A stretch of DNA of 21,504 nt. Origin: a virus. Location: IMG/VR virus record IMGVR_UViG_3300047157_000119, positions 1-21,504 of that record; one strand, 5' to 3'. Made by a program: the position numbers and the translations under genes. Every line of letters begins with the position of its first letter. Position 1 is the stretch's first letter. The notes below the pieces were generated by a model that saw only the letters and a program-made list of their open reading frames with translations, did no database searches and was not told where the DNA came from. This document shows positions 1 through 3,644 of the stretch, piece by piece.

Positions 1-42
1 AGTTTTCTCGGTATCGGTGCGAAATCTCAGAAACTTTCTCAG

Positions 43-75
43 AAAAAAATCACAGGAATCAGCTCCATCCCGCGA
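43..75 (-). terminator. Rho-independent terminator of the minus-strand RNA
   Basis: Read on the minus strand, TCGCGGGA (75-68) pairs with TCCTGTGA (57-50) as an uninterrupted 8-bp stem with two G-U pairs and a 10-nt loop, followed directly by seven T (49-43). On the plus strand the same two positions would be A-C mismatches and there is no T-run, so the signal is specific to minus-strand transcription. Confidence 0.65.
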
Positions 76-255
76 ATTTGCCCAGGCTCTCTCACTACTC
101 ATGCGTACGGTACGCTTCCTAGCGTGATAGGGGTTCGCATTTGATTTCGTCTGGAGTTTCTTGCTCCTTCGGTCGGTTCGGAGCGGGTGAAGTTGGAGTA
201 GTAAGAGTAATATCGAGAGAATTCCTATCCAAATACGAATGAGAATCATTCTCAT
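43..255 (-). ncRNA. Candidate Fur-controlled structured small RNA
   Basis: On the minus strand, transcription from the promoter at 290-262 would start near 255 and stop at the T-run at 49-43, giving about 210 nt. Seen folds: an 8-bp 5' hairpin made by the Fur palindrome; a 12-bp closing helix, CTCTTACTACTC (207-196) with GAGTAGTGAGAG (100-89); inside it GCTCC (184-180) with GGAGC (167-163), or alternatively GGAG (167-164) with CTCC (156-153); and a long arm ATGCG/CGCAT (140-136 with 105-101) capped by ACGCT-AGGA-AGCGT (125-112). The arm holds an unpaired C-rich strand, AACCCCTATC (135-126), of the sort that could pair with ribosome binding sites. Three pairs are G-U on this strand but would be A-C mismatches on the plus strand, so the minus strand is the RNA strand. 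Known Fur-repressed sRNAs (RyhB, PrrF, NrrF) spare iron; I see no RyhB core, so any equivalent role is inference. Targets are unknown. Confidence 0.6.
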
Positions 256-256
256 T
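238..256. promoter_or_regulatory. Fur box (ferric uptake regulator operator)
   Basis: AATGAGAATCATTCTCATT is a perfect 9-1-9 palindrome. It fits the gammaproteobacterial Fur pattern TGAnAATnATTnTCA at every fixed position. It lies from about -1 to +18 relative to the start predicted for the minus-strand promoter, where iron-loaded Fur would block initiation. The divergent plus-strand promoter begins 77 bp away, so it is a less likely target. Iron-dependent repression of the minus-strand RNA is inferred. Confidence 0.75.
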
Positions 257-261
257 TAGAG

Positions 262-290
262 CTTATATCATACTTTGGGCCAAATGTCAA
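262..290 (-). promoter_or_regulatory. Sigma-70 promoter of the minus-strand RNA
   Basis: Minus strand: a consensus -35 TTGACA (290-285), a 17-bp spacer and -10 TATAAG (267-262), placing the start near 255, next to the Fur palindrome. The correct spacing and the matching terminator 210 nt downstream support a real transcription unit. Confidence 0.65.
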
Positions 291-333
291 GGGTTTTATT
301 TGCTTTTTTGCTGCAGAATATCGGCGAATTTCC

Positions 334-362
334 TTGACAATTCATGTTCAGCCCCCTATACT
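334..362 (+). promoter_or_regulatory. Strong sigma-70 promoter for the small-gene operon
   Basis: Consensus -35 TTGACA (334-339), a 17-bp spacer and -10 TATACT (357-362). The predicted start is near 369, ahead of the first phage gene. This is the host-polymerase type expected for early or middle phage genes, unlike the TATAAATA boxes before the structural genes. It is divergent from the minus-strand promoter at 290-262, and the two -35 boxes are 43 bp apart. Confidence 0.75.
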
Positions 363-393
363 AGCTATGTAAACAATGAAAAAGAGAGAGAAA

Positions 394-654
394 ATGACAA
401 AGTATATTGAAGATATTAACAGTATTGGTTTTAACGAACTGAAAGTAAACATGAACTACGAAACAGGAACTAGAGGAGAGAATGCTTGTAGGATAGTGAG
501 TAAAGGTTCAGAACTAGACCAGATGTATGCTAGGACATATCATGAATACTTAAAGAAAACGAGAGAAGAAAGAATCAGAAAAGAGAAAGAGATAGACTAT
601 ACTTTAGGATTCACAGAACAAGAACAGATTGATATAGAGAGAAAATTTGGATGA
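394..654 (+). CDS. Hypothetical phage protein, 86 aa, first gene of the operon
   Basis: I do not recognise this protein. It is soluble and strongly charged, with a Lys/Arg/Glu-rich helical stretch in its second half (KKTREERIRKEKEIDYT) that could form an alpha-helical or coiled segment. I prefer the ATG at 394 over the in-frame one at 376: the promoter predicts transcription from about 369, leaving the upstream ATG almost leaderless, whereas the purine run AGAGAGAG sits just upstream of 394. The stop overlaps the next start as ATGA, so the two are probably translationally coupled. Its place directly behind a strong host-type promoter suggests early expression. Function unknown. Confidence 0.7.
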   Translation: MTKYIEDINSIGFNELKVNMNYETGTRGENACRIVSKGSELDQMYARTYHEYLKKTREERIRKEKEIDYTLGFTEQEQIDIERKFG

Positions 655-767
655 ATACAAAAGTAATAACAATGAATGAGGTAATTAAGATGATTGAGAT
701 ACAAATATTCGGTTCGCTATTCCTAATAGCAATAACAATTAAACTACTTGGTGAGGCATACCTATAA
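651..767 (+). CDS. Membrane microprotein, 38 aa
   Basis: The 38-residue product begins MNTKVITMNEVIKMIEIQ and continues as one hydrophobic helix of about 17 residues (IFGSLFLIAITIKLLG), so a single-span inner-membrane peptide is likely. The start overlaps the previous stop as ATGA and its own stop overlaps the next start as TAATG, the pattern of coupled genes, which is the main reason to accept so short a frame. I recognise no family. Small membrane proteins of T4-like phages sometimes act on the host envelope or in superinfection exclusion; nothing here shows which, if either, applies. Confidence 0.55.
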   Translation: MNTKVITMNEVIKMIEIQIFGSLFLIAITIKLLGEAYL

Positions 768-880
768 TGAAATATGTATTAAGTGATATAAAAAGAGGAT
801 TTAAGATTAAGACAATTATGCGAAGACATGACATATCAGCTACACTAGTGATAGCTTGTATGAGAATCGTACAGAACTAG
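767..880 (+). CDS. Basic microprotein, 37 aa, possible helix-turn-helix
   Basis: A 37-residue, strongly basic product whose middle (IKTIMRRHDISATLVIACMR) reads like a compact helix-turn-helix: a helix, a turn at HDIS, then a second helix. DNA binding is a guess from this pattern and the charge. The start is coupled to the preceding gene (TAATG at 765-769). It is the last gene before a 200-bp non-coding stretch with strong hairpins, which a small regulator might affect; that is speculation. Too short for a firm family assignment. Confidence 0.5.
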   Translation: MKYVLSDIKRGFKIKTIMRRHDISATLVIACMRIVQN

Positions 881-1083
881 ATTTCTCTCTAGGATGGCTC
901 TACATGGATACATGATTCAGAGCCATCGCTCAGAGGACAACGGCCACCCCCTGCTATGTAGCGCTGAGTGACCCAATCTATAAATGTAATAAGTATCAAG
1001 AGAGATATACAGAGAGAGCCACCACCCCCTAATCCTAGAACAAACAAAACAAATCAATACAAAAAATTTTTCGGAGGTAAATT
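881..1083 (+). other. Non-coding structured leader between small genes
   Basis: No gene is visible here. GATGGCTCT (893-901) and AGAGCCATC (919-927) form a perfect 9-bp stem. Next to it CGCTCAG (927-933) pairs with CTGAGTG (964-970), seven pairs with one G-U that favours the plus strand. Part of the first loop, ACAT (902-905), can pair with ATGT (956-959) in the second loop, a possible loop-loop contact. There is no T-run, so these are not standard terminators. CCACCCCCT occurs twice (944-952, 1022-1030). A late-type box TATAAAT (979-985, last base G not A) follows, so transcription may restart here. The stretch ends with the ribosome binding site GGAGG (1073-1077). Confidence 0.5.
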
Positions 1084-1242
1084 ATGAATATGAAAGAACT
1101 GGTCAAAGAGATAAAGAAAGAACAACTACAAAAGGATAGACAAAAGAAACTGCGTCTTGCACAAGAGATTGAGTGGTTTGCTTCTATCGAGGGTCAGTAC
1201 AATACAAGTGAGAACTATTTTAAAGGAGAGTACAACAAATGA
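1084..1242 (+). CDS. Hypothetical charged protein, 52 aa
   Basis: A 52-residue protein, not listed by size-limited gene finders. The ribosome binding site CGGAGGT sits seven bases before the ATG, the best in this cluster, and decides the start. The N-terminal half is a Lys/Glu/Gln-rich amphipathic helix (KELVKEIKKEQLQKDRQKK), the C-terminal half is more ordinary (EWFASIEGQY). Family unknown. The stop overlaps the next ATG (ATGA at 1239-1242). It opens a second run of coupled small genes after the hairpin leader. Confidence 0.65.
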   Translation: MNMKELVKEIKKEQLQKDRQKKLRLAQEIEWFASIEGQYNTSENYFKGEYNK

Positions 1243-1472
1243 GTATACACTATTTAACAAACAAACAGAAAACAATACTACAAAACTTTACAAGGCATCG
1301 TTCCCCTATACATGAGAGTAGTCTATTTAAAGGTATTGATATACAGTATCTAAAACTATTCAAGAAACATTTTAAAGGAAGATTTATCTATCGCCCGCGT
1401 GGTGGTCGATATCATATACAGTATAACTGTACTATGGAAGATGCGAAAACCTTTGCGGTGTATAACAGATGA
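1239..1472 (+). CDS. Hypothetical basic protein, 77 aa
   Basis: A 77-residue basic protein, rich in His, Lys and aromatic residues (KLFKKHFKGRFIYRPRGGRY near the middle). The RG-rich turn followed by beta-type residues suggests nucleic-acid contact, but no named domain is recognisable. AAAGGAGAG lies about ten bases before the start. Coupled by ATGA at both ends (1239-1242 and 1469-1472), so it belongs to a single translational relay. It is intact, unlike the next gene. Confidence 0.65.
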   Translation: MSIHYLTNKQKTILQNFTRHRSPIHESSLFKGIDIQYLKLFKKHFKGRFIYRPRGGRYHIQYNCTMEDAKTFAVYNR

Positions 1473-1685
1473 TAAGAAGAAAAACAACAATCAAGAATAT
1501 GAGATTATAGACTTGACAGGACCACAAGGTAATGCACATTATCTCATGGGTCGTGCAATCGTACTATCCAAACAACTTGGTATAGATAGTGACAGTATAT
1601 TCAAAATATGAAATCAGGTGACTATGACAATCTGATAAAAGTATTTGACAAACACTTTGGAAGTTTTGTGGTGTTAGAAAGATGA
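1469..1685 (+). CDS. Conserved T4-like small protein (DLTGPQGNA type), broken by two single-base gaps
   Basis: The conserved core IIDLTGPQGNAHYLMGRA, then SKQLGIDSD, and then in another frame MKSGDYDNLIKVFDKHFG, is one protein of roughly 71 aa that I recognise from T4-like marine phages as a hypothetical family. Starting at the ATG coupled to the previous stop (1469), one missing A in the A-run near 1480 puts the core in frame, and one missing A in the AAAA near 1605 joins the C-terminal part, which ends VVLER at 1683-1685. Both breaks fall in A-homopolymers, so sequencing error is likelier than gene decay. Function unknown. Confidence 0.65.
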
Positions 1686-1861
1686 TTGAGATACTACAGG
1701 AAATTACCGATTGGGGCGAAGACAAAGTGAGTAATCATACATACTATGTAAGAAATAAAACCTCGCTGGTCGCGTATATACCCGAGGGTTCGAAGAAGAA
1801 AATTGAGTTTACTAAGCCCTTGTCGTTTAGTAAGTCGCGGAGAAAGTTTAAAAAGTTATGA
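1682..1861 (+). CDS. Conserved small phage protein, 59 aa
   Basis: A 59-residue protein, MIEILQEITDWGEDK at the start, a central NHTYYVRNKTSLVAYIPEG and a basic tail (SFSKSRRKFKKL). The pattern, an aromatic beta hairpin and then a KSRRKF-type basic end, resembles a hypothetical family of T4-like marine phages. The tail suggests nucleic-acid or acidic-partner binding, which is inference. ATGA overlaps at both ends (1682-1685, 1858-1861). Codon use at 1765-1850 is more GC-rich than its neighbours, perhaps a sign of a different history. Confidence 0.65.
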   Translation: MIEILQEITDWGEDKVSNHTYYVRNKTSLVAYIPEGSKKKIEFTKPLSFSKSRRKFKKL

Positions 1862-1923
1862 TGTATTTAAAAATAATCGGAAAATTAGCGTTTCTATTTC
1901 CAATGGAGGCAATCGTACTATGA
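1858..1923 (+). CDS. Possible 21-aa coupling peptide
   Basis: A 21-residue frame (MMYLKIIGKLAFLFPMEAIV, then L) fills the gap between its neighbours exactly, overlapping both by ATGA. It is hydrophobic. It may be a leader peptide that carries ribosomes from one gene to the next, because its body holds the GGAGG (1905-1909) of the following gene, or it may be chance. Only the overlap geometry supports it. Confidence 0.3.
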   Translation: MMYLKIIGKLAFLFPMEAIVL

Positions 1924-2105
1924 AATATAAACATGAATCATGCAGTAGGTATATATCTGAAGGTGGCGGATTCTCTACTGAGGTAGTAAGAATACAAGTC
2001 AATGGAAATGTACTGTATTCTGTAACGGATAGCACGGGTAATCATCTAGGTTACTATGATAGAGAAGATGAGGCAGAGGCCGTCGCAGAGGAAAGAGTAT
2101 TATGA
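1920..2105 (+). CDS. Hypothetical protein, 61 aa
   Basis: A 61-residue protein, MKYKHESCSRYISEGGGFST onward. The middle looks like an antiparallel beta unit (VVRIQVNGNVLYSVTDSTG, then NHLGYYD) and the C-terminus is a short acidic helix (REDEAEAVAEERVL). The frame is open further upstream, but that extension overlaps the 59-aa gene in another frame; GGAGG at 1905-1909 supports the ATG at 1920. Unknown family. Coupled to the next gene by ATGA at 2102-2105. Confidence 0.6.
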   Translation: MKYKHESCSRYISEGGGFSTEVVRIQVNGNVLYSVTDSTGNHLGYYDREDEAEAVAEERVL

Positions 2106-2185
2106 ATTTTATACTACAAATACTATGGTATGTATTCCTATTCTTTGTAATTACTTATGGACTAGCATTCTGGTCTTTATTATGA
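2102..2185 (+). CDS. Membrane microprotein, 27 aa
   Basis: A 27-residue peptide that is almost entirely one membrane helix (ILQILWYVFLFFVITYGLAF). It overlaps its neighbours by ATGA on both sides (2102-2105, 2182-2185). No family recognised. Its role could be at the inner membrane, like other short hydrophobic phage peptides, but the sequence alone does not show it. Acceptance rests on the overlaps and the clean hydrophobic profile. Confidence 0.5.
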   Translation: MNFILQILWYVFLFFVITYGLAFWSLL

Positions 2186-2280
2186 ATGGGCACTTGACAT
2201 TTCTTGAATGGACTGTTATAATGGCAGTATTGATTTATTTAACAATAGAGGTAATCGTATGGATAAAATATATAATGTAA
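2182..2280 (+). CDS. Membrane microprotein, 32 aa
   Basis: A 32-residue peptide, MNGHLTFLEW followed by a hydrophobic helix (TVIMAVLIYLTIEVIVWIKY). The frame is open further upstream but the ATG at 2182 overlaps the previous stop and is preferred. It lies between another one-helix microprotein and a two-helix protein, so a small membrane set is encoded together. Function unknown. Confidence 0.5.
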   Translation: MNGHLTFLEWTVIMAVLIYLTIEVIVWIKYIM

Positions 2281-2474
2281 TGGATAGAATGTTTAAACTA
2301 GAATACATTGGGGTTCTGTTTATCGCATTTGGATTTGGAATGTTTCTAGGTATCGTTGGATATGTGGAAAACTTAGAAGTCATAGGATACACAGAAACAA
2401 TTAAGATTGGTACAAGAATCATTTTGTCAACCTTTCTTATGTTAGTAGGAATCAGAATCTATGACGGAAAGTGA
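2259..2474 (+). CDS. Small membrane protein with two helices, 71 aa
   Basis: About 71 residues. Two predicted membrane helices: residues about 15-36 (YIGVLFIAFGFGMFLGIVGY) and about 50-68 (GTRIILSTFLMLVGIRIY), joined by a short loop, so a hairpin in the inner membrane. I choose the ATG at 2259 because AGAGGT lies eight bases before it; the ATG at 2280 (TAATG coupled) is an alternative that removes seven residues. No holin family is recognisable, though size and topology would allow one. The 3' end overlaps the next gene by 14 bp. Confidence 0.6.
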   Translation: MDKIYNVMDRMFKLEYIGVLFIAFGFGMFLGIVGYVENLEVIGYTETIKIGTRIILSTFLMLVGIRIYDGK

Positions 2475-2733
2475 AGAACAACTGAATAAACTACTTGCAG
2501 AGATGCGAGAAGAAACACAATCGGTACGAGGTGATGAGTTTGGACTGTTTGATTATAATGATTTAGACAGAGAAACACAAGAAGCCAAATGGCAAATCAT
2601 TGCCTACATTATGGACATGGGTCGAATACAACGAGAGGATGTTGCGTTGATACTGAAAAACAATCCCTGGTTTAATGACTGGTATTGTAGAACGGTGTTG
2701 TCGGATACACCTGTATCGGAAACATACCATTAA
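2461..2733 (+). CDS. Hypothetical acidic protein, 90 aa
   Basis: A 90-residue acidic protein: an N-terminal Glu-rich helix (MTESEEQLNKLLAEMREET), a linker, then a helical, tryptophan-containing part (QEAKWQIIAYIMDMG, KNNPWFNDWYCRTVL). Soluble. It starts inside the end of the membrane-protein gene, so the two are coupled. No family recognised. The frame is intact and the codon use matches its neighbours. Confidence 0.65.
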   Translation: MTESEEQLNKLLAEMREETQSVRGDEFGLFDYNDLDRETQEAKWQIIAYIMDMGRIQREDVALILKNNPWFNDWYCRTVLSDTPVSETYH

Positions 2734-2752
2734 AAATAGCGAGCGTGTATCT

Positions 2753-2845
2753 ATGAAAACTGAAAACCTATTTGAAGAATTAGCAGATATGATAATTACG
2801 ATTCTGCATAACGAACTATTAAGAGATTTAATAGATAAATTATAA
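2753..2845 (+). CDS. Microprotein, 30 aa
   Basis: A 30-residue helical, acidic peptide (MKTENLFEELADMIITILHN, then ELLRDLIDKL) with a regular Leu/Ile spacing that would form an amphipathic helix and could dimerise. It fills the space between two better-supported genes and is separated from the previous stop by 19 bp. There is no strong ribosome binding site, so I am unsure it is translated. Confidence 0.4.
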   Translation: MKTENLFEELADMIITILHNELLRDLIDKL

Positions 2846-2857
2846 GAGGTAAACATT

Positions 2858-3058
2858 ATGATAAACTTTATATTATTTGTGACTGTAGTAGTCTTTTGGC
2901 TAGGTGCAGTTTATCTATATTTTGTATTGTCTAATATGCTAGAAGATGTTCGAGAAATCAATAAAGATATAGTCGAATGTAAAGCAATGATGAAACAAAA
3001 AATAGAACAAGACAATATCAAAGCAGAAATACCAAATGATGAATTTCTAGGTATCTAA
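2858..3058 (+). CDS. Membrane-anchored small protein, 66 aa
   Basis: A 66-residue protein with one N-terminal membrane helix, residues about 3-25 (NFILFVTVVVFWLGAVYLYF), followed by a charged helical tail with heptad-like spacing (EDVREINKDIVECKAMMKQK) that may be a coiled coil. AAGAGGT lies just before the start and fixes it. The stop overlaps the oxygenase start as TAATG, so both are probably expressed together. A spanin-like or anchor role is possible but not shown. Confidence 0.65.
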   Translation: MINFILFVTVVVFWLGAVYLYFVLSNMLEDVREINKDIVECKAMMKQKIEQDNIKAEIPNDEFLGI

Positions 3059-3630
3059 TGTCTTTAAAAGAACTATCGAACAATCTTCAAACCGAAGATG
3101 AGTTTCATACATTCGTAAAATCGGAGCGAGTGATACGCAGACCACTATCTTTACACCACTTACATAAAGACATGGCAGACATCATTCGCTCTCACAAATA
3201 CGAAGAAGCAAACAAGTCAAATGTACAAGCATACATGACTAATTATTTTTTACACAAACAACATTCAATCGTGAATGATGTATGTAATGCTGCAATTGAA
3301 ATCGTAAAGAGTATACAAGTGAAAGACCAGAAAGGAACTCTAGATAAATTTTTTACTTTTGATTGTTGGGGTGCAATCTATTCTGTAGATGATTATACCA
3401 AACCCCATACTCATGGCCCTGCATTGTGGTCGTGGGTTTATTATATACAAGTACCTAACAATGCCCCACCCCTTTATTTCTCAGAAGCAAATTTGAGAAT
3501 ACATCCTAAACCAGATGAACTAATACTCTTCCCTGGTCATGTTCTACATGAAGTGCCAACTGCAATAGGCATGTCAGAGGAAAGAATTGTTCTTGCTGGA
3601 AATATCTATCTAGACTATCGGAACATGTAG
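3058..3630 (+). CDS. 2-oxoglutarate/Fe(II)-dependent oxygenase
   Basis: A complete 190-aa protein of the phage 2OG-Fe(II) oxygenase type common in T4-like marine phages. Such enzymes use iron, oxygen and 2-oxoglutarate to hydroxylate a substrate; the substrate of the phage members is not known. The double-stranded beta-helix core is visible: the metal-site strand YTKPHTHG (H117, H119), the strand SWVYYIQVP, then the distal motif ELILFPGHVLHEV (H161 or H164) and ERIVLAGNIY, where R176 fits the 2-oxoglutarate carboxylate site. The first motif reads HxH with no obvious acid two residues on, so the exact iron triad is uncertain. The N-terminal 100 residues are helical and not typical of the core. 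Coupled by TAATG to the membrane-protein gene; the next gene, gp5, has its own late promoter. Confidence 0.8.
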   Translation: MSLKELSNNLQTEDEFHTFVKSERVIRRPLSLHHLHKDMADIIRSHKYEEANKSNVQAYMTNYFLHKQHSIVNDVCNAAIEIVKSIQVKDQKGTLDKFFTFDCWGAIYSVDDYTKPHTHGPALWSWVYYIQVPNNAPPLYFSEANLRIHPKPDELILFPGHVLHEVPTAIGMSEERIVLAGNIYLDYRNM

Positions 3631-3638
3631 TATAAATA
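3631..3638 (+). promoter_or_regulatory. T4-type late promoter before gp5
   Basis: TATAAATA is the exact consensus -10 element of T4 late promoters, read by the late sigma factor gp55 with gp33 and the gp45 clamp. It lies between the oxygenase stop and the baseplate spike gene. Transcription would start near 3644, only about one base before the ATG at 3645, which bears on the choice of start for gp5. Confidence 0.7.
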
Positions 3639-3644
3639 GTTTCT

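Noticed and set aside
151-184. CCGAAGGAGCAA on the minus strand, resembling the core of a glycine riboswitch aptamer
   Set aside because: The flanking GAGAG...CTCTC closing helix of the aptamer is absent and no glycine-metabolism gene follows, so the match is too short to call.
1-255. An open minus-strand frame of 85 codons from the ATG at 255 to the window edge, with a Leu/Ile-rich start
   Set aside because: It would be leaderless, has no ribosome binding site, runs through the terminator stem and T-run, and has no recognisable domain. The RNA fold and wobble pattern explain the region better. It stays possible if the contig to the left shows a stop and homologues.
1399-1611. A 70-aa frame starting MVVDIIYS
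   Set aside because: Its first 23 codons overlap the well-supported 77-aa gene in another frame; only the later part is real, as the middle of the frameshifted gene at 1469-1685.
1803-1919. Upstream extension of the 61-aa gene (MSLLSPCRLV start)
   Set aside because: It overlaps the coupled 59-aa gene and lacks a ribosome binding site; the ATG at 1920 is preceded by GGAGG.
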